From: a bacterium
GTDB lineage: Bacteria > Hinthialibacterota > Hinthialibacteria > OLB16
Assembly (NCBI GenBank): GCA_022072055.1
Contig: JAJVIK010000008.1
Span: 62,001 to 126,000, forward strand
Length of the DNA stretch: 64,000 nucleotides
Reading direction: 5' to 3'
Below the pieces are notes generated by a model, which worked only from the letters and a program-made list of their open reading frames with translations, was not told the origin of the DNA and searched no databases. Below, one piece after another: positions 1 through 12,800 of the stretch. The position numbers and the translations under genes are program-made. Positions within the stretch are counted from its first letter, which is position 1. Each line of letters begins with the position of its first letter.

Positions 1-766
1 TCAGATCGAGGAACCCCTTGCGACCCTTGGATTGGTCGTGCTGGGAAAACTCCTCCACCAACTGTTCGAAGGGCTCCCCCACGCGAGCGCGCGCCAGAAC
101 CTTTTCGGCCTTGCGCTGGACTGCCTCCACCGCCGCCGGATCGGATTCGTCGGGAATCCGTAGGAAGACAAACTGAACCTCCGGGGCTCCGCCTTCCTCG
201 AGGACCCCCTTGTGCTCCTCCAGATACTTGTCGACCTGAGCCTGGGACACCGGAGTGAGGAGGTACTCATCGATCCAGGCTTGACGCGCCTGTTGAACCA
301 GAATCTGGCGCTTTCGGTCCGCGATCATCGCCGCGCGGAACTCTTCCACGGTCTGGCTCTCTTGGGCGAGTCGCGCGCGAAATTCGGCCTCGCCGACCTG
401 TTTGCGAAGCTGGTCGAGTTGCTCATCCACGGTCTTCTCGGCGAATCGAGCGGCGGTCTCCTCACGGAGGTCTCCCTTGAGCCGGTTGACGATGAGCTCC
501 TCCTCGATCAGATCCTCGATCGCGCGGCGCTTCACAGCTCCTTCCGGGGGAACCTTGCCCTTGGTGGGGCTGTCGGGGCGGGCGTAAAGGCGATTCAGGT
601 CTTGGACCTTCTGATTGAGCTCGCGAAGGGTGATGACCGAGCCATTGACCGAGGCGACCACGCGGTCGAGGGTCTGAGCAGCGGAGCTCGATGTCAGGAC
701 GCAGCTGATCGCGGCCAATCCGCGCAGGATCCGAGTCGTGCCGAACTTGTTGAATGTCATCCACAT
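1..766 (-). CDS. SurA-like periplasmic chaperone / peptidyl-prolyl isomerase, partial (C-terminus beyond window)
   Basis: The frame is open from an ATG at 766 to the window edge. A basic start and hydrophobic stretch ending near SSSAAQ look like a Sec signal peptide. It is followed by DRVVASVNGSVITLREL, the usual opening of SurA N-terminal domains, then a long charged helical region rich in E, K and R. In this family that region cradles unfolded outer-membrane or secreted proteins, and a PpiC domain normally follows; here only its beginning lies in the window. ATG at 766 and ATG at 760 are both in frame and neither has a strong SD. The gene starts 68 bases after the stop of the giant secreted-protein gene on the same strand, so a chaperone role for that product is a reasonable inference. 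The family call is secure; the exact paralogue is not. Confidence 0.85.
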   Translation of the reverse strand, partial: MWMTFNKFGTTRILRGLAAISCVLTSSSAAQTLDRVVASVNGSVITLRELNQKVQDLNRLYARPDSPTKGKVPPEGAVKRRAIEDLIEEELIVNRLKGDLREETAARFAEKTVDEQLDQLRKQVGEAEFRARLAQESQTVEEFRAAMIADRKRQILVQQARQAWIDEYLLTPVSQAQVDKYLEEHKGVLEEGGAPEVQFVFLRIPDESDPAAVEAVQRKAEKVLARARVGEPFEQLVEEFSQHDQSKGRKGFLDL

Positions 767-774
767 AAGAGAGC

Positions 775-805
775 GGCCCCCCGAATCATGATGACTCGGG
801 GGGCC
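775..805 (-). terminator. 10-bp perfect hairpin after the giant gene
   Basis: Bases 775-784 and 796-805 are perfect reverse complements around an 11-base loop, between the stop of the giant gene and the SurA-like start. No U-tract follows on either strand. It could reduce read-through, or protect the 3' end of the long mRNA. Confidence 0.5.
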
Positions 806-834
806 GAATTGGGCAACCGGTTCGCTCAATGCGA

Positions 835-3800
835 TTACTGCTGAGGGCTGGGCCTGACGATCTCCAGGTCGCGGGCCACATCGAAGCCGAAGAAGGGCGC
901 GTCGTGGATCTTCGGCGCTTGGCCGCCGGTGTGGACTCCCCCGAAGCCATCGAGGACATACAGGCCGATAACCGCCCCGACCTCATCGATCGAGAGCTCC
1001 AAGTCACGCGCGATGTTGAATCCGAAGAACGGCACGCCGCGGGTGGTGTCCGCGACAAAGTCGCCATCGGTGATTCCTCCGGTGACAATCTGCCCGAACT
1101 TCGAGAGCACAAAGGCCCCCTCGACCGCCAGCGTGGACGGATTCTTCACCAGTTCGATGTCGATGAAGACATCCTCATCCGGCAGGAACGGCGGAGGCGG
1201 AACAATCGCCGGGGCCGCGCCGAGGTTGGAGACTCCGCCTCGGCCATCCAGGATGTAACCGCCCTTCACGGTCCCATCCGGCTGGTAGTAGAGCTCCAGG
1301 TCGCGCGCAAGGTCGCCGCCGAGGGCCACGCCGATCAGCGGATCGGCCCCGCCGAAGGTGTAGATGCTCCCCGCGCCATCCAGCATGTAGACCCCCACCT
1401 TCGGACCGGGCTGAGTCGGAGACACCTCGATGTCCTTGGCGTAATCGCCCGAGAACGGGGTGAACCCAGTCTGGTCGACCGGTAGGACATCACCAAGGCC
1501 CGCAATCTGGCCGGTCCCGGTCATCCGGTAGAAGCCGGTCGGGGAGGCGGTGAATTCGGGCAGGGCCGGATCGCCGACCACGAAGCCGGTGTCCAGAGCG
1601 CCATTGGCGCGATAGAAGCCCGGCTCGAGGTCACGCGCCACGCCATCCGGGAGGAAGGTCGGTTGGAGCGAATCCGCCACCCCCTCCAGGCCGTTCCGCA
1701 TGGTGACCCCACCGAAGGCGTCGAGGACCGCGTAAGTCACGATCTCCACCGAGATCGGGACAATGGCGCTCTTGTTGCCGGCGAGGTCGACGGAGCGGAC
1801 ATAGACCGTGTCCCGCCGATCCGGGAACAGGTATGCGCCGCTGATCACATCCGGCTGCCTGAGGAGAGGTCCGATGTTGACCGCGTCCCAGGCTCCGTTG
1901 TCATCCGAGTAGAAGTTCCCGAACACCAGGACCGCGTTCAGATCGGCGGAGACCAGAACCCGCGAATGCCCCTCCACCGCGCGGTTCATGCCGATGATGT
2001 AGGCGTCGGTTTGCGGGTTCTGGGAGACCACGTAGATCTTGGTCGGATCCGGGTTGGGAATCGCGACATCCAGCGGGAGGCGCGCGGGCTGGGATTCGTT
2101 ACCGAACTCATCCTCGGCGGTGAACCAGACTGCGGCCGTGCCCACAACCGCGGGCGGATTCACCGAGTTGTCGGCGTGATTGTCGCCGATTGAGGTCTCC
2201 GGGAAGGAGCCTGGGGTCGGCACGCTGTTGAAGCCGCCGGCCGGGACCAGGATCGGGAAGCCGGGCAGCTCGCTGTTGAGGGAAGGCTCGTTGTAAGCGT
2301 GGAGCCACAGGTCCTCCTCGCCCTGACCAACCGCGCCGCGACGCCCGCGAACGGTGTCGTTGAACGCCCGTCCGCGCTCCACCAGGACAAACTCATCCAG
2401 GTTCGGAGTGGCCGGCGGCACTCGGTCGGCGGTGTCGATTTCGACGATCTCGCTAACATTGCCGTGCTCGTCAATGGCGACCACATAGCTGATCGGAGCG
2501 CCCACGCGTCCGACATCGATGGCCTGGAACGCTCCCGACCCATCCGAGAAGGCCACGCCAAGCAGCGGAGTCCCAAGGATCGAGTTGGTGAAGTCCAGAA
2601 CCGAAGTGCTGAACTGGATGGTGCAGTTCGACGGAACCGCGCCCTCGATGCCCCGGATGGTGTTGTGATTCGGGTTGTCGGCGTTGAAGAGGATCCGCTC
2701 GGCATCCGGAGTCGCGATCGAGATGTCAAAGGTGAGGCTCACCGCGGTCGACCGATTGCAGGCCGAATCCTCAGCCACCAGGTACATGCGTTCGAATCCG
2801 GCCAAGTTCGCACCGACTTGGAAGTTGAAGCCGAGGGTCGAGGCGCTCCAACCGCCGGTGGCGTTGGCGAGCTCGATCGGCGAATACCCGCCGCCGACCT
2901 CAAGCAACAGGTCGGGATCGGCGAACAGGCGCACGCGAGCGGTGTCCTCCGGATCCACCGCGCCGGGGAGGCCCTCGATCAGGTCTTCGCCCGTTCCGAG
3001 CTGGTGAAGAACCACGTTCTGGAGGTCAACCGGCGGCGGCGGAACGAGGTCGTTGACCGACCTGCCGTTTTCGCCATCCAGTACGAGCGGCGGCCCGAAG
3101 TTGAAGGCCGCGTCGCTGCACGCGATCCACAGAACCTCATACAGGTCATCCCCGATCGAGACCGGACCGAAGGCGCCGCTGGCGTCCGCGACGGTCGTGG
3201 CCACAAGCTGGGTCAGATCGAAGTCGGAGTAAATCTCCACGGTGCAGTTCGGTTCCACCGCTCCCGGAAGACCCACAACCTGGTCATCCGAGCCGGGGCA
3301 GGCCGACAGGACTTCCACCAGATCTCCGACCGGAGCGTCCGGCGCGAAGATGTCGTTGAAGAGGCCGAATGGGAAGCTCAGGTTACCCGCCTCATCTTCG
3401 CTGGCGAGGACCACGAACGGGTTCTGGTTATCACCGACTCGCAGGTCATAGAAGAAGCCCAGACGATCGGTGCGGATCGCGTTGTCCTCACGGTCGATCC
3501 GGTTGTTCAGGTAGGCGTCGGCGTACGCGCGGACGACGGTGAACGGATCCGTGAACCCGTAGATCGTGTCCTCGACTCCGGGCGGATTCTGGACCACGGC
3601 CACCGCGAGGAATTGCGGGCCGACCACGTCGTTGATCGCGGAAGCGATCACGTTCGAGGTGTTCCCCGCCTTATCAACGGCGCAAGCCAGGACCTCCTGG
3701 ACCTTGTTGTCGCCGATTCGGACGCCCTCGATTCGGAAATCGTCACCCGGCACTCGCTGGGCAAGGATGCGGGCGGTCGGCGGGATCTGGACTCCGACGC

Positions 3801-6800
3801 CCGTATCCACCAGGACGCTTGAGCGGCGATTGGCCTGATACATGAGAATCGTCCCATTCTCCACCGAGGCGGTGACCAAGCGACCGTAGGTGTCGATCAC
3901 CGGACCCACCATGGTGGCGGCGGGTTCGAGGAGACTGGCCTGAGCCAGCACCAGCGCGCCGTCGGTCCCCGGACGGAGCTCGGAGACGCGCTGAGGCACG
4001 ATCCGTTCGCCGAGGAAGTCGAGTCCGGTCTCGCCGAAGTGCAGGCCGCCGCGACGGTCGAGGGCGAGACCCGCGGGTTCGGCCAGGTTGACCAGGACCA
4101 GGTTCAGGGTGGAGGTGGTCAAGTCAAACGAGAACACCTGACCGCTGAACGGATTCCCCGGAGTCGCAAGCAGCGAGATATAGAGGGTGGACACGCCATC
4201 AAAGGCCAGCCCACGTCCCTGCTCGGTGATGCCCGCGAGCAGCGGGGTCAGCGTGGCGAGCGCCGTGTCGTAGGCGAACACCTGGGCGCCCGATTCCGTG
4301 ATGAAATACAGGACATCGGTCGCGCCGAAGGTCATGCCCGCAACCGGGGCCGGGATTGCGAAGTCGATATCCTGGAGCACCAGGCCCGTGGTGGTCATCT
4401 CGGTCAGACGGACCTGGGATGGGCTGCCCGGATTCCGGGAAGCGACCCACAGATTGCCTTGACCGAGATTGGAGACCGCCAGCCCGGTCGGCTCCACCAG
4501 ACCCGTGTGGACCGTGTTAAAGGTTCCGAACTGATCGAGACGGTAGATCACGTCATCGGCCCCCATCGCGACGCCGTCCCAGTTGCTGAAGTAGACGGAG
4601 CTTGTGGCGTCAGCCGCGAGACCGTGGAGGTTGAAGTTCGGAGCCGTGGTGAGTGTCCCCGGAGACTCGCGGTTGAGGGTCGGAGACTCGGTGAACACCT
4701 TCACGCACACCACTTCGTCCACCTCGGCGGAGTCGATGTCGATCTGGACATCGACCTCGTCCTCAACCCTCGGGAAGGTTCCCGGCTCTTGCGGGAACTG
4801 CTCGAAGATCGAGAGTTCGGTGATCAGCGGAGCGGTGATGTCGATGTGGGCGTGAGCGGCGCCGCTGCTGTTCCCGGCGGCGTCGCAGGCGATCACATAG
4901 ACAGTGTCCAGCGAACCCGGAGTGAAGCTGTTGTTGTCGCCGATATAGATCGGTCCGACACCCGGGCCGGTGACCGGAACAAGCGCGATCAGGCTGGTGA
5001 GGGCCACATCCTCGTAGACCTTGACCAGGCTGGTGTCGGCGCTGACCCAGGCGGTGAGGGTGTCATCGACGGGCACGCGCGTGCAGCCGCTTCCGATGGT
5101 GTTGTTGTGGACGGTCACCTGCGGCTCGCCCGGTGGGGCGGTGTCGTTGCCGATTGCCAAGTCGTCGCTCTCATTGCAGGCGGCGTCCGCGACGGTCACA
5201 TAGAACGTGGAGCTCAAATTGTCGCCCAAATTGAGCGTCCAGCAACCATCCGCGGCGCCATCGTCGATATCCTCGACGGAGTCGACGACGTTGAAGAGGC
5301 TATCGTCGCGGTAGACCACCACGGTGACCGCATCCGGATCGGAGGGCTTGGCGATCAGGATGTCATCCGTTCCGGGCGGATTCGAGAGAATGGTCACTTC
5401 CGCGCTGGTGAGCGGCGCGGGCGGGACAATGTCGTTCACGACGTTCACCGACGGGCTGGTGTTGCCGGAGAAGTCGGTCACAACCACCCAGACATCCTCG
5501 TAGAGGTTCGCGCCGATGGGAACCTGGAAGAAGCCGTTGCCGACGAAATCCAGCTCCGAGCCGATCAGGTCGGTTAGACCCGGGTCGGCGAAGGCCCACG
5601 CTTGGACCACATCCGGATCGTTCGGATCAGGGCGGACGATCACATAGTCATCCTCGTGGAAGCAGTTGGAGTCCACGGTGACAGTCGGCGTGGCGGGCGG
5701 GGTGAAGTCGTTGGCCACCGCGAACCCATTGTTGGAGATGTCCGCGACGTTGCCCCACGGATCGACACCCAGGACGACATAGCTGTAGGGCGCGCCGCCG
5801 ATGGTGTCGTTATCCAGGAAGAACGTTTGCGGATCGAAGCCTCCGCCGTTGTAGAGCGAGGTCGCGGCCTTGAAGGCGACCACCTTGATGTTGTTGAAGA
5901 TGGTCGCGCCTGGGGCCCAAGCCACCGGACTTTCGTCGATGTTGCGGATGGTCAGTTGGTCTCCCGAGAGGCTGTAGTTCGGGAGGTTGACCGGATCGAC
6001 GGACTCGGTGGCGGATGGGATCAACCGGTTCCGCGTGGTGTCGATCACCTTGAGGAGGTCCACGTCGATGGCCGAGGTGGCCAGCGTGAGGGTGACCGTG
6101 GCCGCGTTCGGGGCGAAGCAGATCACCGGGCAAAGCGCTTCGGAGATCTTCTCGTTGTCGAAGTGGCTGAGGAACTCGATCGGGTCCCCGCCGAGGCGAC
6201 GGTAAATGTCGTAGCCGGTCACGCCGACCTGATCATAGGGCGTGGAATCCCAGAACAACCCGATATCCTCGGAGAAGGGATCGGGATGCGCCTGGAGGGT
6301 CTCGATCGGCTCGGGCGGAGTCGTGTCGAAGGCCACCGCGGTGGCGTCGCCGACCAGCACGCTGGTGGAGATCAGCGAGCGATTCCCCGCCGCGTCACGC
6401 GAAACAACCGCATAAGAATAGGAGTGGCCCGGCAGCGCGGTGTGGTCCACAAAGGTGCGGTTATCGGTGAGGTAATCCACGAGCACCACATCCGTCGGCG
6501 CGGGAAGAACGGTTCCCGTGATATCAATGGTCTCTCCGGTGGCCGCGAGGACCTGATAGGACTCGCCGGTGGTCTTGTTGAACACACGGCTCACGGATCC
6601 CACATTGAGCGGATCCATGAAGAGCACGAGCAGGTTCGGGGTGGCCGCGCTGATCGAGGCTTTTTCGGCGACCACCTGAGTCGGCTGCGGACGAAGGGTC
6701 CCGGTCGGGGTGGTCATGTCCGGAAGGATGATGTTGACCACGGTCCCGATCAGGAGGTCCGGATCGCGCACGATGTCTCCATCCGGCTCACTGACCTCGC

Positions 6801-9800
6801 TCTCCGCGATGGGGCCGGAGCGCTGGTCGCGGAAGATCTCCCAGACCGAGATCGCGATGTTGTCGCCGGTGGGTCGGACCGGGCCGCCGCCGACCGGAAC
6901 GCTCGGGATATCCCACGAAAGCAGGATGCCGTCATCCGGCTCGCCGGCCCGGACGCGCAGGTTGGTGACCGGGTACGGATCCACCAGGTCATTCGGGGCC
7001 GCCGCGACAATATTCGAGATGTTCCCGGCGAGACCCACGGCAAACGGCTCGCAGGCGTCATTGGTGGCGAGCGAGTTGCCGGACCAGCCGTTTCCAGCCT
7101 GGTCAAAGGCCACGATGAAGTAGGCGTAGGTCCCCTCGGGCGGGACGCTGGTGTCAAGGAACTCGGTGATCGGCTGACCGTTGCCGTCGTAGGCGCAGAT
7201 CACGCCGATCAGGTCGAAGTCGGTGAACGGATTGGCGTCGAGAACATCATCCACCGTGGTTCGGGTGCGGTAGATCTCGTAGCCGATTGTTCCCACGTTA
7301 TCGATGGGGATGTACTCCCAATCGAGGCGGACATCGGGGGTGCCGAAGAGCGCCTGGGCGGTGATGATCGTCCTAGTCGGCGGGATCACGTCCAGATTGA
7401 TCAGCGGCCCGAAGACCGGATCGAGGCTGTTCCCGGCGTGGTCGCGGGTGATGGTTTTCAAGTAGAAGTAGTCATCCGAGCCGGGCGTGGTCGCGGGCAG
7501 GGAGGACACATCCCACACAAAGGTCCCGGTGGCGCAGCGAAGCGCGCTGGCCTTGGAGAGCGGGATATAGCCGCCTCCGGTCACGTCCACTATCTCGGTG
7601 GCCACATCGATGAAGTTGCTGAAAGCAAGGAGGGCCGGGGTGGCATCCGCCGGACCCGTCGCATAGTACAGCTCCACGCTGGCCACGCCGGAGGGCGAGA
7701 AGTCGATATCCGGCTCAATGCCCGGATTGAACTCGTCGCAGGAGGTCGCTTGCGGAATGACCGGGAAGGCCAGGGTGCCGCCCAGGATGTTGGGGAGTTC
7801 GGCCAGAGTGCCGGGGAAGGCGGTGTTGAAGGCCTCGTCCCAGGCGTCCATGTTGAACATCTCGTTGCCGGTCCACACCAACGGGTTGGTGTAGGACCAC
7901 AGCAAGCCGCCGCCGGTGCCGTTGGCGATGATATCCTCGGCCGGGTAATACGGGTCGGGGTCATCGGCCAGCGGAGTCTGGTTGTCGATGATGAAGCGAT
8001 CGAGAAGGACCACGGTGGTGGCGTTGGCGCAGTTGTCGGTGGCGCTCACGACGAAGTCGATGTAGGCGCTGCCGGTGGCGGGCAGGGTGAGGTTGGCGGG
8101 CGCGAAGCTCGCGGTTCCGGTCACCACGCCATTAACCGCGGGGGCGAGACTGAGCGTGAAGGTGGCGTCCGTGGCCGAGCCACCCAGCACGCTGAACAGA
8201 CCGGTGAGCGTGGGCGGATCGGTGGTGACATTCAGGCCCGTGCCGAAGTCCTCAAAGCGGACGGTAAGATCCACCGTGGCCGCCGAACCGCTTGTGGCGG
8301 CGAACGGCAGCGAGGCCAAGTACGGCACGCGCGGCGCGCGGATATCCACGGTGAAAGTGATCCCACGGATCAACATGCCGGTGGCCGATTCGACATTCGG
8401 AGTCGGAACGGCGCCGTCATAGGCTTGCGAGATCACGCGAATCTGGCCTTCGCCGTCAGGCAGAATCTGGCGCAGCGTGGCCTCGGTGATCGTGGCGCAG
8501 GCGATGGCCGCCGAGGTCGGCAGGACACTGGTGTCGGGGAAGGTCAGCAAACCACGCCGGACCAAGCCGGTGGTGATGTCGGTGGCGGTGTTCACCAAGA
8601 GCGCGCTGGCGGGTCCGACTTCCACGTCGTAGGCGAACAGATCCACCCGCGACATTGGGCAGGGGGCCGTGTCGGTCACCGCCGCCGCGAGCTTGTAGGG
8701 CAAGTCGTTCAGGCAGATGGTGCAGTCATACAGGGCCGGGGCGGCCGCGACCGCGCAGACCGTGGCGCCATCCGGAATGAAGAAGGTGTTGAGCTCAAAA
8801 CCCGCGTTAAAGGCGGCCTGCTCAAAGGTGGTGGCCACCTCCCGAATCACGTTGCCCATCGGCTCGATTCGACCATGGAACAGGCGGGTCCCGCTGAAGC
8901 CCATGCCGACCGTGCGGAAGGAGGGGAGGCCGGGCGTAATGAAGTTGGTTCCGCCGGGGAAGGATTCGAAGAACCGATCCCTCGGCGGCGGCGCTCCGGC
9001 GGGATCAAACCGTTCGGCGAAGAAGGTTCGTCCGAAGGCCCCCGAGCCGACCGCGACCACCTCAAGCTCCGCGCCCGGCAGCGGGAAGAAGGCGGGCTGA
9101 GCGCCGAGATACGCGCCGGTGGCCGCATCCAGCACATAGAGCTGGTCATCGCTGGCCTGCTCGTTGATGTACAGCCGGCCGCCCTCCGCGCCCATTCCGG
9201 CCACCACGGTCACGCTCGCGGGCAGAGTTAATGTGGCGGTGAGAACGATGGAACCCGGAACGCTGACGTCATAGACAAAGATGGTGTTCGCTCCGGAGGC
9301 GGAATTGGTGTCGCCGTAATAGAGCCTGTCGTTGTCATAACCAAGCGCGCAGCCGGTGGCCGAGGAGATCTCCGCCGGGAGCATCAGGCTTCCCACGACC
9401 TCCGTGTTCAAGAGGTCGCTGTGGTCCGGATCGATCTCATACAGGATGGTGCGCGAGACCGAGGCGATCTCGGTGACCGCCGCGATGAACAGGCGCGAGC
9501 AGATCGGCTGGGATTTCGGTTCAAGCGGGTCGTAGTAGAAGGTTTCGGGTGGGGAGCCGCCGAACTCGGAGTTCACGTTGGCCAGATTGATGGCGCAATC
9601 CCCCGCGGAGACATCGATGCCGAACCAGCCTGGCTGAAGGCCAATGGCGACCGGATCGACGAGCGACGCGAGAAGGATGCCCCCCTGGTTCGGACGATCC
9701 GGCAGGGTCCCCGTGACCGATCCGATCAGCGCGCCATTCTGGTAAATCGAGGCCGCGTAAGTGCAGATCCCGGAGTCAATCCGGTAGCCCATCAGACCCG

Positions 9801-12800
9801 CGTCATTGGCGGTGAACAGGACGCCGAATAGACCATGGAAACACTCCCCGACATACGAGTTGAAGGTGAACGGATCCACCACATTGAACAGCGCCACGGC
9901 CGGATAGGTCCGGTCGATGGCATACAGGCGATTGTCCGAGGGGCCGCGAGTGATCCCATTGCAGCCGCCGAAGGCCTTGGCGCTCACCCCAAACGGGTCG
10001 CCATCACCGCAGAACGTGGCGCTGATGGGAACGTTATACGCCCACGCTCCGGAGGCATCCAAGGGGAGTCCGACCACCTGGATGGAGGTTCCCTGGAACG
10101 CGAAAGAGGGGCCGATATCGAAGGTGTCGTTAAAGATCTCCCAGTGCGACTGATCGGAGACCGAGGCCTGTGTCGGCGCGCCGGGAAGACCCGAAAGGTT
10201 GGTTTGCGCGCGCTCAAGACCATTGGTCTGGACGCCGCCGGGGACATCCCCATAGCCGGAGATGTCTTGTCCGACCACGCCGGAGTTGATGCCCACCGCG
10301 CAGTCGAAGTAGGTCACGGCATTGGTGGAGACATAATCGAGCGCGACCGCGCCGGTGTTGTAGAGCGTGATGCTGAAGGTGTTCGTGCCGAGCGTGGAGT
10401 CATCCGGGACTGTGTCGTAGTCGATGATGAAGCGGTCGTCGTACTGACGATAGGTTGTGGTTCCACCGCTTGCTCCGGAGCCGTCGATCCGGCTCCAAAG
10501 CCCCATGATCTTGGGTGTCACCGCGTTGACCAGGGCCTGGGTCGGGACACCCGTGGAGATCGTTCCGGTTCCAAACTCGACCAGACCGCGCGCGGAGATG
10601 AACACCGAGTTCCAGCAACGGCCATAGAAGGGGAACTCGAAGCCGTTGGTGAACGGAACCTCCACGATGCTGCTGGCGTTGTGGATCATCGGGTTGAAGA
10701 CATCCACCGGCGAAACCGCAGCCTCGGTGGTGGCGTCAAGCGGGGGAAGCACACTCCCACCCGGTCCGGGGTACCACAGGTCCACGCTGTCCGCGGTGGT
10801 AACCCCATCGGCGCGCAGGAAGACCACGGTTTCGTCGGTCAAGTCGTGGATCACGCTGTAGGCCTCGAACAATCCGTTGAAGACCATGTCGAATGGCCCG
10901 CCGGTGTTGATGTCCGGCTGAATCGCGGGCGCGCCGCCGCCGGGGGAGACGCCCACGAGGAAGCCGGTCAAAGTCAGATTGCCATATTCAATGACGATGG
11001 CGCCGTTCACATAAAGGGTCGCGGTGGCGCTGTTGGCCCCGAAGCTAAAGAACTCTGGAACGGATTCATAACGCACAACTGCCGCGCCCGAATACAAGTC
11101 CACGGAGACAGTCCCACCGGCGCCGGGGTTGAGGTCATCCCAGAACAAGGCAATGCGTGGGAGGCCATCCTCAAACTCCACCGGCGTTTCGCTGAAATCA
11201 GCGTCTCCGCCGCCGAAGGTGATGTACCCGTTGGACCCGACATACATGTCGGAATAGGTCCCGGAGTAGAACGGGAAGTTGAACGGCAGGTTGACCTGCG
11301 TGAAGGTATCATCACTGAGCGACAAGGCTGATGTGGAGATAAACGCGCCCAGGCTTCCCGGAACCGCCGCCGCGCCGGTGGCGTAGATCACGGATCCCGC
11401 CAACCCGGTGATGTCCACATCGCCGTTCACGATGGCTTCGTCGTGGTCCGCGATCTGAACGGGCGGGCCATTGAGATCCACGGTCACCTGGATCGCGTCG
11501 CACTGGGTCCCGTTGCCGACTTGGTCGGTGGCAAAGGCGATAATGTCATAGACGCCATCGCCAAGCGCGGCGAAATTGACCGAGAAGGCCACGGTTTCCA
11601 CCATCGCGGACACGGCCGAAGTGCCGGAAGCGACCACACCGCCGCCGAGGTTGCGGACTTCATAGCCGACCTGGCCCGGGCAACCGCCGGTGTCCGTGGT
11701 GGTGATGATGATGTCGGTCGCGCCGAGAACGGTGTTGGCGTAGCTGATGCACGCGCCATCCGAGGGCGCGAGAAGGGCGCACTCCGGCACGGTCGGATCC
11801 AGGACATAGATCTCCGGAACGGCGCCGGGGTAGGTTTCGGTGACATTCGCCACATCCCGCGCGCAGTCGCGCACGACCATATTCAGGCCGAAGGGAACCA
11901 GCGAGACGACGTTCAGGGTCACATTGCTGACAGTGGCGCTGTAGAACAGGGGACCATCATCGGGACCCCAAGGGAGGATGTCGGAGAGCGGCATCACCCC
12001 CACATAAATGTCCTCGGGGCCGATCGCGGCGACCTGCACTCCGCCCTGCCACACCTCCAGCTCCACATCGCAGATCCCGGAGTCGATCCGCCAGCCGGGA
12101 ACTCCCACATCGCTCAGGATGCCGTCGAGCTCCAGGGTCAGGTCGGAGCACCCTCCTGGAGTGACGTCCACATTCATGGTGACCGTCGGGTCGGTGACAT
12201 CAAGGACATACACCTTGTTGGTCGCGGGGCCGCGGGTGTTGGCCGTGCAGCCGCCGAATCCGAGCGCGCAAACGCTGAACGGATCGCCATCCGAACAGAA
12301 GGTCGGGCTGATGACCAGGTTGGCCGACCAAGCGCCGGTGATCGGGTTAAAGGACCCCGGCGCGGTGAAGATCGTGCTACCCTGGAAGCCGATGACCGGG
12401 GTGACATCCAGGACGTTGGTGGCGTTGAAGACCTCATACTGGACCTTGTCGAGAACCGCGAACTGAGTGGCGGCGCCGGGAAGGCCGGAGATATCGATCG
12501 GATTCCTCAGCACCCCGTTGGTTACCAGCGGGATGGACTCATACCCATCCACCGGCTGGCCGGAAACGCCCCCAGCGACGCCGATGCCCACATTCGTGTC
12601 GGCGGCGGTGGAGAAATAGGTGATTGTGCCGTACTCGAATTGGACCGCGCCGGTGTTGTAGAGGGTGATGGTGATGTCGTTGATGTTCCCCGGCGCCCCG
12701 AGTGTTTCGGGAACGCTGTCGTAGATGACCTGGAAGCGATCATCAAACTGGCGATAGAAGGTTCCGCCGCCGAGGTGCCCGCCGATATCGGCGAAGAAGC

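Noticed and set aside
838-1734. Possible CRISPR or DNA-level tandem repeat at the end of the giant gene
   Set aside because: Similarity is at protein level only; the DNA units are diverged and in frame.
5602-9231. 1209-codon open frame opposite the giant gene (and others at 4039-5577, 9835-11331, 11443-13956)
   Set aside because: Composition mirrors codon periodicity of the giant gene; no ribosome sites, domains or signal, and the opposite strand has a clear secreted protein.
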